The notes under the pieces were generated by a model. It was not told the origin of the DNA. It saw nothing but the letters and a program-made list of their open reading frames with translations, and did not search any database. Source: Paracoccus chinensis (GTDB lineage Bacteria; Pseudomonadota; Alphaproteobacteria; Rhodobacterales; Rhodobacteraceae). Taken from it: a stretch of DNA of 64,000 bases. The translations under genes were made by a program, and so were the position numbers. The DNA is taken from assembly GCF_900102885.1 (NCBI RefSeq), contig NZ_FNGE01000007.1, forward strand, positions 62,001 to 126,000. Reading direction: 5' to 3'. Shown one piece after another: positions 45,990 through 54,593 of the stretch (position 1 is its first letter; the number at the start of each line of letters is the position of its first letter).

Positions 45990-46382
45990 TCAGACGCCGC
46001 CCATGATCGCGCCGATCACCGCGCAGGCCAGAATCGCATAACCCATGTCGATCAGGGTCATCACCATGGGGCGGGGCGAATAGGTGTTGGTGATGAAGAA
46101 CCAGGGCGCCACGATGGCCGCGCCGATCCCCCCACCCCAGCCGAGGCCCGGGACGACCCCGTCGATGCCCGCGCGCACGTAGAGGATGCGGATCATCGCC
46201 GCGATGGCGACCAGCGCCACGCCCGCCAGCAGGTAGGGCGTGACCGACCGCGACAGCGGGTGGCCGATGTTCTGCACCTGCAGGGCCGAGGCGTTGCTGT
46301 AGACCCGGTCGTTCAGCCGATACCAGATCGCGCCGACCACCCAAGCGAGAATGGCGGCCGCAATGACGATCATCAGTTCCAT
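45990..46382 (-). CDS. DUF1761 family membrane protein
   Basis: 130 residues with four predicted membrane helices (start VIAAAILAWVVGAIWYRL; end MGYAILACAVIGAIMGGV). The N-terminal IWY motif and helix layout match DUF1761. Role unknown. The ATG of MELMIVIAAA is four bases after the EVE gene stop, so it belongs to the tsaD-led operon. Confidence 0.75.
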   Translation of the reverse strand: MELMIVIAAAILAWVVGAIWYRLNDRVYSNASALQVQNIGHPLSRSVTPYLLAGVALVAIAAMIRILYVRAGIDGVVPGLGWGGGIGAAIVAPWFFITNTYSPRPMVMTLIDMGYAILACAVIGAIMGGV

Positions 46383-46386
46383 GCGC

Positions 46387-46806
46387 TCACCCCTTCGCGC
46401 CCGAAAGCGCCAGCACCGCGTCCCATTCCTCGGGCTGCACCGGCTGGACCGACAGGCGCGAGTTCTTGACCAGCACCATCTCGGCAAAGCGCGGATCGGC
46501 CTTGATCTCGGCCAGACCCACGGCGCGTGGCAAGGGCTCGACCGCGCGCAGGTCCACGCATTCCCATTTCGGGTCGGCGGCGGTCGAGTCGGGATGGGCC
46601 TCGGCGATCACCTCGACGATTCCGACCACGGCCTTGCCGAGATTCGAGTGGTAGAAGAACCCCCGGTCGCCCAGCTTCATCTCGCGCATCAGGTTGCGGG
46701 CCTGGTGGCTGCGAACGCCGTCCCATTCTTCGCCCGCGTCACCCTTCGCGACGAGGTCGTCCCAGGAAAACACGTCCGGCTCGGACTTGAAGAGCCAGCG
46801 GTTCAT
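46387..46806 (-). CDS. EVE domain protein
   Basis: 139-residue EVE (PUA-like) domain, a fold that binds modified bases in DNA or RNA. Hallmarks: WLFKSEPDVFSWDDL, WDGVRSHQARNLMREM, GDRGFFYHSNLGKAVVGIVE. The tsaD gene for t6A tRNA modification heads the same overlapping gene run, so a link to modified nucleosides is plausible. Overlaps the YciI gene by four bases. Confidence 0.92.
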   Translation of the reverse strand: MNRWLFKSEPDVFSWDDLVAKGDAGEEWDGVRSHQARNLMREMKLGDRGFFYHSNLGKAVVGIVEVIAEAHPDSTAADPKWECVDLRAVEPLPRAVGLAEIKADPRFAEMVLVKNSRLSVQPVQPEEWDAVLALSGAKG

Positions 46807-47075
46807 CCGATGGCCTTGCGCCAGGCCATGACCTCGACCGAGTCGAAGACATCGGCCGCCGCATAGGGGTCTTCCGCGACCCAGTTCTTCGCCGCGTCAA
46901 GGTCGTCCGCCTCGATGATCAGCAGCGAGCCGCAGGGATTGCCGTCCTCAAGGAAGGGGCCGGCCAGTTGCACCCGGCCCGATCCGTTCAGCCAGGCGAG
47001 ATGCGCCTCGCGCGTGGTCAGGCGGGCATCCAGGCGACCGGGCTTGTCCCGGCAGATCACGGCAAACAGCGGCAT
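46803..47075 (-). CDS. YciI family protein
   Basis: 90-residue ferredoxin-like protein of the YciI family (dimeric alpha-beta barrel; possible enzyme, function unsettled). Seen: FAVICRDKPGRLDARLTTRE and GSLLIIEADDLDAAKNWVAEDPY split as GSLLIIEADD and LDAAKNWVAEDPY. Two ATG codons are adjacent; the second is five bases after AAGGAG and is preferred. Overlaps gpsA by one base in this reading (four with the first ATG). Confidence 0.85.
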   Translation of the reverse strand: MPLFAVICRDKPGRLDARLTTREAHLAWLNGSGRVQLAGPFLEDGNPCGSLLIIEADDLDAAKNWVAEDPYAAADVFDSVEVMAWRKAIG

Positions 47076-48007
47076 CATTCCTCCTTGAGCGGGCGTGCGA
47101 GCAGAAGCTCCACCGCCTGTTTAACGCCGAGGCGGCCCCCGGCAAGCCCGGCGATCAGGGTCGAGACGGGCATCTCGATCCCCTCGCGCGCGGCGATGGC
47201 GGCGACGGCGCGGGCGGTGGCCGCGCCTTCCACGGTGACATGGGGATCGAAGGCCTCGGCCCGGCCCAACGACAGGCCATAGCGGAAGTTGCGCGACTGC
47301 TCCGAGGTCGCGGTCAGGATCAGGTCGCCCAAGCCCGACAGGCCGGTCAGCGTTTCGGGGTCGGCGCCCTTGGCGACGGCGAAGCGGGTCATTTCCGCGA
47401 ACCCGCGCGTGATGATGGCGGCGCGGGCGGAATCGCCCAGGCCCGCGCCGATGGCAACGCCTGCCGCGATGGCGATGACGTTCTTCAGCGCGCCGCCAAG
47501 CTCCGCCCCCGTCACGTCGGTCGTGCGGTAAAGCCGCAGCACGGGGGTGGAGAGCGCGTGCTGCAGCCGGTGCCCCGCCTCCGCATCCGCGCAGGCGAGC
47601 GTCAGCGCGGTGGGCAGCCCCCGCGCAATATCAGCGGCGAAGCTGGGGCCGGTCAGGACCGCCACGGTTGCGTTGGGGCACGCCTCGGCCAGCATCCGCG
47701 CGGGCGAGCGGCCGGTGGCGAGGTCGATGCCCTTGGCGCAGCTGACCAGCGCGCGCTGGTCGAGGGCCGGCGCGTGGTCCGAGAGGAAACCGCCCATGGC
47801 CTGCGCCGGGACGGCGACCAGCAGGATGTCGGCGTCGGGTAGGTTTTCGGTCACGCTCACGCCCCCGGGCAGTACGACGCCCGGCAGCAGAGGGTTCTGC
47901 CCCTGCCACTCGATCCGCCGCCCCCACAGCGTCACCGGCCCCTTGGCCGACAGCGCCACGGCCAGGGCCGTGCCGAAGGCCCCTGCCCCAAGAACGGCGA
48001 CGCTCAT
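47075..48007 (-). CDS. gpsA: Glycerol-3-phosphate dehydrogenase [NAD(P)+]
   Basis: Makes sn-glycerol 3-phosphate for phospholipids. Rossmann motif [16 protein letters not shown] at 5-20; other blocks are [22 protein letters not shown] with the catalytic Lys, and [19 protein letters not shown]. 310 residues. Start ATG overlaps the tsaD stop by four bases. Confidence 0.95.
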   Translation of the reverse strand: MSVAVLGAGAFGTALAVALSAKGPVTLWGRRIEWQGQNPLLPGVVLPGGVSVTENLPDADILLVAVPAQAMGGFLSDHAPALDQRALVSCAKGIDLATGRSPARMLAEACPNATVAVLTGPSFAADIARGLPTALTLACADAEAGHRLQHALSTPVLRLYRTTDVTGAELGGALKNVIAIAAGVAIGAGLGDSARAAIITRGFAEMTRFAVAKGADPETLTGLSGLGDLILTATSEQSRNFRYGLSLGRAEAFDPHVTVEGAATARAVAAIAAREGIEMPVSTLIAGLAGGRLGVKQAVELLLARPLKEE

Positions 48008-49068
48008 GCCTTGGCCCCGCGCTTGCCCGCGCCCAGCATGGGCGCGGCGCTCTGGTCCAGGGGCCAGCGCGGGCGGGCGGCGAGGTCCATGCCGTCGCGA
48101 TGGCCCAAGCGGAACCGCTCGATCCCCGCCCAGGCGATCATCGCCGCGTTGTCCGTGCAGAGCGCGAGCGGCGGGGCGAGAAAGCGCGCGCCTGCGTCCG
48201 AGGCCACCCGCTCCAGCGCCGCACGGATGGTGCGGTTGGCCGCGACCCCTCCGGCAACGGCGACCACCGGCACATCGGCCTGCGCCAGGGCACGGCGGGT
48301 CTTCTCGGCCAGCACCTCGGCCACGGCCGCCTGGAAGGACGCGCAGATGTCGGCGCGCAGGCTTTCGCGCAGGCCGCCCTCGGCCGCGACTGCCTGATCG
48401 CGGACGCGCAGCACGGCGGTCTTGAGGCCCGAAAAGCTCATGTCGCAGCCAGGGCGGTCCAGCAGAGGGCGCGGCAGGGAAACGGCGTCAGGGTCACCCT
48501 TCGCCGCCTCGGCTTCCACCGCAGGACCGCCCGGCTGGGGCAGGCCCAGCAGCTTCGCCACCTTGTCGAAGGCCTCGCCCGGCGCGTCGTCGATGGTGCC
48601 GCCCAGGCGCGTGAACGCTTCGGGGCCCGAGACGCGCAGGAACTGGCAATGCCCGCCCGAGACGAGCAGCATCAGATAGGGGAAGCCGATCCCGTCCGTC
48701 AGGCGGGGCGTCAGCGCGTGCCCGGCAAGATGGTTGACCCCGACCAGCGGCAGCCCCGTTCCGGCGGCCAGCCCCTTGGCCAGCATCACCCCTGCCATGA
48801 CGCCCCCGATCAGACCCGGCCCTGCCGTCACGGCGATGGCGTCGAGGTCGCGCAGGGTGACGCCTGCCTGTTCCAGCGCCGCCTCGACGCAGAGGTCCAG
48901 CCGCTCGGCATGGGCGCGCGCGGCGATCTCTGGGACCACGCCGCCGAAATCCGCGTGCAGCGCCGTCTGCCCCGAGACGACCGAGGACAGCACGCGCCCG
49001 TCGTCGGTCACCACGGCGGCGGCGGTGTCGTCGCAACTGCTTTCAATGCCAAGGACGGTCAGGGGCAT
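48004..49068 (-). CDS. tsaD: tRNA N6-adenosine threonylcarbamoyltransferase TsaD
   Basis: Transfers threonylcarbamoyl to A37 of ANN-decoding tRNAs (t6A). Iron ligands His113 and His117 in [18 protein letters not shown] motifs [13 protein letters not shown] and LVSGGHCQF, plus [12 protein letters not shown]. 354 residues. First gene of a leftward run of overlapping genes. The partner genes tsaB and tsaC are outside the window. Divergent from hemD by 61 bp. Confidence 0.97.
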   Translation of the reverse strand: MPLTVLGIESSCDDTAAAVVTDDGRVLSSVVSGQTALHADFGGVVPEIAARAHAERLDLCVEAALEQAGVTLRDLDAIAVTAGPGLIGGVMAGVMLAKGLAAGTGLPLVGVNHLAGHALTPRLTDGIGFPYLMLLVSGGHCQFLRVSGPEAFTRLGGTIDDAPGEAFDKVAKLLGLPQPGGPAVEAEAAKGDPDAVSLPRPLLDRPGCDMSFSGLKTAVLRVRDQAVAAEGGLRESLRADICASFQAAVAEVLAEKTRRALAQADVPVVAVAGGVAANRTIRAALERVASDAGARFLAPPLALCTDNAAMIAWAGIERFRLGHRDGMDLAARPRWPLDQSAAPMLGAGKRGAKA

Positions 49069-49129
49069 GGTTGAATTCGCGGGAAGGCTGCGGCTTATCG
49101 GGGGTTAGCACCGGCCCGAAGGAAACGCC

Positions 49130-49834
49130 ATGCGAGAGCCCGCCCCCCTGCCGCCCGCGGTCCTGATCACGCGGCCCGAACCTGCCGGACGCCGCTTTGC
49201 CGCGCAGATCGCCGGGCTGGGCCTGCGCTGCGTCGTCGCACCCCTGCAGCGGATCGTGCCCGTGCCCCATGACGCGCAGGCTCTGGACCGGGCGAAGGGG
49301 CTGGTCTTCACCTCGGAAAACGCGGTGCCCTTTGCCGGTCCCGGCGCGGGACGCCCCGCCTTCTGCGTGGGCCCCCGGACGGCCGAGCGCGCGCGGGCGG
49401 CGGGATTCGACGTGACCGAGGGGCCGGGCGACGCGGCCGGGCTGATGCCGATGCTGCAGGACCTCGGGCCGGGCTGGGTGCATCCGCATGGCGCGCATCT
49501 GGCGGCGCGGCTGCCGATGCCGGGCGTCGTCGTCTATGACCAGCAGGCCCTGCCCCTGCCACCCGAGGGCGCGGCCCTGCTGCAGGGGGCCGCGCCGGTC
49601 ATCCTGCCGCTGTTCTCGCCCCGCTCGGCCAAGCTGGCGGCAGAGGCGGCGCGGGACGCAACCGCGCCGCTGTGGATCGTGCCGATCAGCCCCGCGGCCG
49701 AGGCCGCCTGGGCCGGGGCCTGGATGCGCGGCCCCCTGCGGTCCGAGGTCGCGGACAAGCCTGACGCGGAAGGGATTGTTCATGCCATTCACCGCCTGCT
49801 GGATGCGGAACGCGCGCCCCTCGGCGCGGGTTGA
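49130..49834 (+). CDS. hemD: Uroporphyrinogen-III synthase
   Basis: Cyclises hydroxymethylbilane in haem and B12 synthesis. Weakly conserved family; seen signals are VLITRPEPAGRRFAAQI, LVFTSENAVPFAG, FCVGPRTAERARAAGF, a middle VVVYDQQALP and VILPLFSPRSAKLAAEAA. 234 residues. GAAGGAAAC precedes the ATG. Place between tsaD and mic60/hemY is the classic alphaproteobacterial hemD locus. Confidence 0.9.
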   Translation: MREPAPLPPAVLITRPEPAGRRFAAQIAGLGLRCVVAPLQRIVPVPHDAQALDRAKGLVFTSENAVPFAGPGAGRPAFCVGPRTAERARAAGFDVTEGPGDAAGLMPMLQDLGPGWVHPHGAHLAARLPMPGVVVYDQQALPLPPEGAALLQGAAPVILPLFSPRSAKLAAEAARDATAPLWIVPISPAAEAAWAGAWMRGPLRSEVADKPDAEGIVHAIHRLLDAERAPLGAG

Positions 49835-49958
49835 GCAGGCCGGCGCGCCCGTCTAGGGTTGGCGCCACCGCGCCGCCTTCAGCGGCGTGTCTTCTGCCAG
49901 GGTTTTCGACGCACCGGGGGCTGGGTTGCCACCGGGAACTTCAAGGGATCGCCGCGCC

Positions 49959-51863
49959 ATGACCGACCGCCCCGACGACGCCGCACCGCACCGCCGCCCC
50001 GAGCCGGCGGCCCCCGGCACGGCCCTGCCCTCGCACGAGGCGTCGGCACCCGATTCCGCAAGCGCCGAGGTGCCGCCCGCGCCGCCCATCGAGTCGGCGC
50101 TGGTGGGCGAGAACGGCGACCGTCCGGCCATGTCCCGGCGGCCCATGGACGAGGACAGTCCCGAACGGCCGGTCACGATCGACATGCCTGATGGCGGCAA
50201 GGTGGATGCGGGTGCGGGGTCGGAGGCCCGGATCGAGGCGACGGAAACCCGCTCGGCCATTCCGGCAGTGACGCGGCCCGCTCCCCCGAGCACGGCGTCC
50301 AACGACGCCGGCAGCACCCGGACGCCTGCCCCCAGGCGTCGGGGCGGCTTCATGCCCCTGTTCCTCGGCGGCGTCATCGCGGCAGCGCTGGGCGCCGGGG
50401 CGGCGTGGTGGGCCGTCCCGCGCCTGCCCCCCGCATGGCAGCCTGCCCCCGTCGCGAACAGCGCCGGCACCGAGGCCCTGCGCGCCGAGATGGAGCGGCA
50501 GGCGGCCGAGATTGAGGCTCGCGCCGTCGAAGCCGCCCGGCAGGCCGCCTCGGAGGCCGCGACCCAGGCCGCAGGTGCCAGCCTTGCGGACCAGGGCGGC
50601 CCCCTGGTCGAACAGGCCCGCCAGGCGGGTGCCGATGCCGCCGCCAAGCTGCTGGCCGAGGCACCCGCCGCGCCGGGTGCAGACCCCTCGGTCGCGACCA
50701 CGCTCGCCGCCCAGGCACAGCAACTTGCCACGCTGGACGAGGCCGTGACCGCCCTGCGGAGCGCGCCCGCCGAGACCGTGGACCTTGCCCCTCTGCAGTC
50801 GGCAACCGAGGAACAGGCCGCGCGGCTCACCGCGCTGGAGCAGACAGTCGCCACCCTGCGCGACACGCCCCCGGTTGATCTGGCCCCTCTCCAGCAGCAG
50901 TTCGAAGCCCAAGCGGCCCAGATTGACGAACTGGCGCAGCGCCCCGTGGTCGATGCCGCGGCAGTCGAGCGGCTGAACGCGCTCGCCGCCGAGGCCGACA
51001 CCCTGTCCCAGCGCCTCTCCACCGCCGCCGACGAGGCTCAGGCGCGGCTGGCCGAGGCGGAATCGCGCGCCACCGCGCTGGCGCAGTCGGCCGAGGACGC
51101 TGCCCGCCGCGCCCAGGCCGCCTCGGCCGCGCTGGCGATCGGCGAGGCGCTGCAGACCGGCGACTCGCCCTCGGCCGCGCTGGCGCAGCTTGAGGACGCT
51201 GGCGTGACGCCGCCCCCTGCCCTGACAGCCCAGGTGCCGACGCTGGACGCGCTTGTCGCCGCCTTCCCGCCTGCCGCGCGCGCCGCTGTGCGCGCCTCGC
51301 TGCAGGCCGAGGCGGCCGAGGGACAGGGCAGCATCATCGGGAACTTCCTGCGCGCCCAGACCGGCGCCCGCTCGGTCGCGCCGCGCGAGGGCTCGGACGC
51401 CGATGCGGTCCTGTCGCGCGCAGGCGCGGCGGTCGAGCGCGGCCAGATCCAGGCGGCTCTGGACGAACTGGACGCCCTGCCCGAAGCCGCACGCCCTGCC
51501 ATGGCCGACTGGACCGCGCAGGCGCAGGCCTATGTCGCGGCGCAATCCGCCCTGGGCGCGCTGGTCGCCCCGGCAGCCCCCGCAACGGAAGACGCGGCCC
51601 CTGACGCAACCGCCACGCCGTCCGAGGCGGCCGCCCAGCCTGCCTCGGCCGCCGATGCCGCGGCCGCCGAAGCGCCCCCTGAACCCGAGCCCGAGGCGGG
51701 GACCGCCGAAGCGCCCGCCACCTCCGAACCTTCCGCCCCGGCCGCCGAACCGGCACCCACGGGCGCGGCACTCCGCCCCACGCCGCCGGTCATCACGGCC
51801 ACCGTGCCCCTGCACCAACCCGACACGCCGCCGGCCGACGCCGCCGCAGCCCCGTCCAACTGA
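49959..51863 (+). CDS. mic60: Alphaproteobacterial Mic60 (mitofilin-like) protein
   Basis: Inner-membrane protein that shapes intracytoplasmic membranes and bridges to the outer membrane. Acidic/Pro-rich cytosolic N-region, one membrane helix at about 131-153 (MPLFLGGVIAAALGAGAAWW), a long Ala/Glu coiled coil (about 165-400) and a mitofilin C-terminal domain at about 415-525 (AQLEDAGV, VPTLDALVAAFPPAARAAVR, GQIQAALDELDALPE). Unusually, a ~105-residue Ala/Pro/Glu tail follows that domain. hemD-mic60-hemY linkage is common in the class. Start at MTDRPDDAAP; 634 residues. Confidence 0.85.
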   Translation: MTDRPDDAAPHRRPEPAAPGTALPSHEASAPDSASAEVPPAPPIESALVGENGDRPAMSRRPMDEDSPERPVTIDMPDGGKVDAGAGSEARIEATETRSAIPAVTRPAPPSTASNDAGSTRTPAPRRRGGFMPLFLGGVIAAALGAGAAWWAVPRLPPAWQPAPVANSAGTEALRAEMERQAAEIEARAVEAARQAASEAATQAAGASLADQGGPLVEQARQAGADAAAKLLAEAPAAPGADPSVATTLAAQAQQLATLDEAVTALRSAPAETVDLAPLQSATEEQAARLTALEQTVATLRDTPPVDLAPLQQQFEAQAAQIDELAQRPVVDAAAVERLNALAAEADTLSQRLSTAADEAQARLAEAESRATALAQSAEDAARRAQAASAALAIGEALQTGDSPSAALAQLEDAGVTPPPALTAQVPTLDALVAAFPPAARAAVRASLQAEAAEGQGSIIGNFLRAQTGARSVAPREGSDADAVLSRAGAAVERGQIQAALDELDALPEAARPAMADWTAQAQAYVAAQSALGALVAPAAPATEDAAPDATATPSEAAAQPASAADAAAAEAPPEPEPEAGTAEAPATSEPSAPAAEPAPTGAALRPTPPVITATVPLHQPDTPPADAAAAPSN

Positions 51864-51874
51864 GGTTCCCGCCG

Positions 51875-53686
51875 ATGCTGCTTACGCTTCTCAAGGTCAC
51901 CTTCTTCTTCGCCGTCGTGCTGGCGGCGGCGCTGGGGGCGATGTACCTGGCCGAACATGGCGAGCCTCTGCTGGTCCAGTTCAACGGGGTCGAATACACG
52001 CTGGGACCCGTGCAGGCCGCAATCGCCGCCGTCGTGGCGCTGTTCCTCGCCTGGCTGGCCGTGCAGGTCCTGCGGCTGGTCTTGGCCTTCCTGCGCTTCC
52101 TCGCGGGCGACCGCACCGCGATCCACCGTTACTTCGACCGCACCCGTGAACGCCGCGGCTACCAGGCGCTGGCCGAGGGGATGCTGGCCGTCGCCTCGGG
52201 CGAGGGCCGGCTGGCGCAGGACCATGCCAAGCGCGCCGCCAAGTACCTTGATCAGCCGCACCTGACCAACCTGCTGGCCGCCCAGGCCGCCGAGACGGCG
52301 GGCGACGCCACCCATGCCGAGCAGGTCTACCGCGCGATGCTGGCCGACAACCGTACCCGCTTTGTTGGCATCCGCGGTCTGATGCAGCAGCGCCTGGTGA
52401 TGGGCGACACAGAAACCGCGCTGCGGCTGGCCGAAAAGGCCTATGCGATCAAGCCCACCAACGCAGGGCTTCAGGACACGCTGCTGACGCTGCAGACCCG
52501 CGCCCATGACTGGAAGGGCGCGCGCTCGACGCTGAAGGACAAGCGGAAGCAGGGCGCGCTGCCCAAGGACGTGGCGATCCGCCGCGACGCCGTGCTGGCC
52601 CTGCAGGAGGCCTCCGAGGTGCTGGCCCACGGCAATTCCATCAGCGCGCGCGAGGCCGCGATCAGCGCCAACAAGGCCTCGCCCGACCTGGTGCCGGCCG
52701 CCGTGCTGGCGGCGCGCAGCTATCTGGCGCAGAAGGACACCCGCAACGCCAGCCGCCTGCTGCAGAAGGCCTGGGGGGCGCAGCCCCATCCCTCGCTGGC
52801 AGCCGCCTATGCTGAGATCGTACCCGACGAGACGCCTGCCCAGCGGATGCGCCGCTTCGAGGACCTGATCCGCCAGAACCCCGACCACGAGGAATCGCGC
52901 CTGCTGCGGGCCGAGTTGGCGCTGGCGGCCGAAGACTTCCCTGCCGCGCGCCGCGCGTTGGGCGACATCGCGGATACCCATCCGACCGTGCGGTCCATCG
53001 CGATCATGGCAGCGGTGGAACGCGGCTCGGGCGCGGATGACAGCGTGGTGCGCGGCTGGCTCGCGCGCGCGATGAACGCGAGCCGCGGCCCGCAGTGGGT
53101 CTGCGACAACTGCCACAACATCATGGCCGAATGGTCGCCCGTCTGCGACAGCTGCCACGGCTTCGACACGCTGACCTGGCGCGAGCCACCGGTGGATTCG
53201 CGCATGGCGATGGCGGGCAACGGGGTCGAGATGCTGCCCCTGATCGTCGGCCGTCCCCGGCACGCGCCGGACACTGCCGGAGCCCACGAGGACCAGACCC
53301 TGGCCGAGGTTTCGCCGTCCCTGCCCGCGCCCAAGCCGCAGCGCCCCGCACCCCGCCCCGTCCGGCCCGGCATGGTCGAGCGTGATTCGGACTACGAGCC
53401 TTCCTCGACCGTGACCCACCGCGAGAAGCCTGCGGACAGGAAACCGCGGCGCGAGGTGGCACGGGCCGAGCCCTCGGCCCCCGGGATGACCGGCCCAGAA
53501 CGGCAGGCACCGGACGCCCAGGCAGCCGCGGCAGGGGCAGTTCCGCAGCCCTCCGTTGACCCGGCGCCCGCGGCGGCCGAGGCGCCGACCGTTGTCACCG
53601 TCGAGGTGATCAATCCGGCTGCGGGCGAGCCCCCGGTGCGGCCCGATGTCGAGCCTTTGACGTCACCGGGGCAGGAAATGCGCTGA
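51875..53686 (+). CDS. hemY: HemY-type membrane TPR protein with zinc ribbon
   Basis: 603 residues. Two membrane helices (about 3-22 and 46-70) enclose the HemY_N signature YLAEHGEPLLVQFNGVEYTL; cytosolic TPR-like helices follow to about 400. Then a zinc-ribbon/rubredoxin-like CDNCHNIMAEWSPVCDSCHG at about 409-428, and a long Pro/Glu-rich disordered tail. HemY proteins are implied in haem synthesis complexes; exact role unsettled. Starts 11 bases after mic60. Confidence 0.85.
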   Translation: MLLTLLKVTFFFAVVLAAALGAMYLAEHGEPLLVQFNGVEYTLGPVQAAIAAVVALFLAWLAVQVLRLVLAFLRFLAGDRTAIHRYFDRTRERRGYQALAEGMLAVASGEGRLAQDHAKRAAKYLDQPHLTNLLAAQAAETAGDATHAEQVYRAMLADNRTRFVGIRGLMQQRLVMGDTETALRLAEKAYAIKPTNAGLQDTLLTLQTRAHDWKGARSTLKDKRKQGALPKDVAIRRDAVLALQEASEVLAHGNSISAREAAISANKASPDLVPAAVLAARSYLAQKDTRNASRLLQKAWGAQPHPSLAAAYAEIVPDETPAQRMRRFEDLIRQNPDHEESRLLRAELALAAEDFPAARRALGDIADTHPTVRSIAIMAAVERGSGADDSVVRGWLARAMNASRGPQWVCDNCHNIMAEWSPVCDSCHGFDTLTWREPPVDSRMAMAGNGVEMLPLIVGRPRHAPDTAGAHEDQTLAEVSPSLPAPKPQRPAPRPVRPGMVERDSDYEPSSTVTHREKPADRKPRREVARAEPSAPGMTGPERQAPDAQAAAAGAVPQPSVDPAPAAAEAPTVVTVEVINPAAGEPPVRPDVEPLTSPGQEMR

Positions 53687-53729
53687 CCCCCTTTTCCTGC
53701 GCGCGGGATGGTGCTAATCCGCCCCGCAC

Positions 53730-53805
53730 GCCGCAGTAGCTCAGCTGGTAGAGCACGTCATTCGTAATGATGGGGTCGGGGGTTCGAGTCCCTTCTGCGG
53801 CACCA
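53730..53805 (+). tRNA. tRNA-Thr (anticodon CGT)
   Basis: 76 bases with encoded CCA. Acceptor GCCGCAG/CTGCGGC, D-arm GCTCAGCTGGTAGAGC, anticodon stem CGTCA/TGATG with loop TTCGTAA (anticodon CGT, reading ACG) and T-loop TTCGAGT. All arms pair as expected (two G-T pairs in the T stem). It is followed by a hairpin terminator. Confidence 0.97.
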
Positions 53806-53827
53806 GTTCCCATTCACTCGCCTGCCA

Positions 53828-53857
53828 CGCCGCCCCTGCCGGGCGGCGCTGCCTTTT
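53828..53857 (+). terminator. Terminator after tRNA-Thr
   Basis: CGCCGCCC/GGGCGGCG stem with five-base loop CTGCC, then CTGCCTTTT. About 22 bases beyond the tRNA CCA end; it also lies just before the convergent CAP gene end. Confidence 0.7.
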
Positions 53858-53869
53858 CGGGGATGCGCC

Positions 53870-54385
53870 TCAGCCCCGGGGGGCGGCGTAGACGGCGGCC
53901 CAGAAGACGGTCTTGCCGTCCGACCCGACCGCCCGGCCGATGCCGAAGTCGGCCACGGGCGGCAGCATGATGTTCTGCGCGTGACCCGAGGACCGGCTCC
54001 ATGCCGTCAGCACCTGTCCGAGGTCGAAGGGACCGGCGGCAATGTTCTCGGCCGTCACGGTGGGGCGATAGCCCACGCCCTTGACCCGCTGCGCAGGACC
54101 CTGCGTGCGGCTGCCCTGATGGGCCATGACCCCGCGGCGGGCCATGTCGCAGGCGTGCTTTGCCGCCGCTTGGGCAAGGCGCGCATTGGCGCGGACCGGG
54201 GGCAGGTTGGCGGCCGCGCGCTGCTGGCTGGTCACGCGGGCAGCGGCTTCGTTCTCGCCCCGGCTGGTCGCCAGGCAACTTGCGGCGCCGGGTGCGGATG
54301 CCTGCACGCGCAGCGGCTCGGACAGAACCGCTCCCGGCAGGATCAGGGTAAGAGCCGCGGCGGCGAGCGAAAGCTTTGTTTTCAT
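53870..54385 (-). CDS. Secreted CAP (SCP/PR1-like) domain protein
   Basis: 171-residue exported protein: signal peptide to about residue 22 (ILPGAVLS), then a CAP domain with ARLAQAAAKHACDMARRG, MAHQGS, TAENIAAG and WSRSSGHAQNIMLPPVADFG. His residues for the CAP cleft are present. Function of bacterial CAP proteins is mostly unknown. Start ATG of MKTKLSLAAA; the eight codons upstream are out of the signal peptide. Confidence 0.85.
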   Translation of the reverse strand: MKTKLSLAAAALTLILPGAVLSEPLRVQASAPGAASCLATSRGENEAAARVTSQQRAAANLPPVRANARLAQAAAKHACDMARRGVMAHQGSRTQGPAQRVKGVGYRPTVTAENIAAGPFDLGQVLTAWSRSSGHAQNIMLPPVADFGIGRAVGSDGKTVFWAAVYAAPRG

Positions 54386-54593
54386 CTTGGCCTCTGATCT
54401 GGCTGGCAATCCGCCCTCTGGCGCACACGCGTCAGCTGATACGATGCCCGTTTACGATCAACCAAAGATTGTGTTGCATTCGCCTGATCCAAGGCTTGAC
54501 GCCGCGTTCCGGCGGCTGTCCGTCGTCGGCAACTTGCCCCTTCGGCAGGTTTCGGCCCATCTTCCCCTTGCGGGAATTGCGGAGGGGGAGCCG

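Noticed and set aside
44025..46469. An 814-codon rightward open frame opposite the ABC exporter
   Set aside because: Shadow of the exporter and DUF1761 genes; histidine-rich low-complexity translation.
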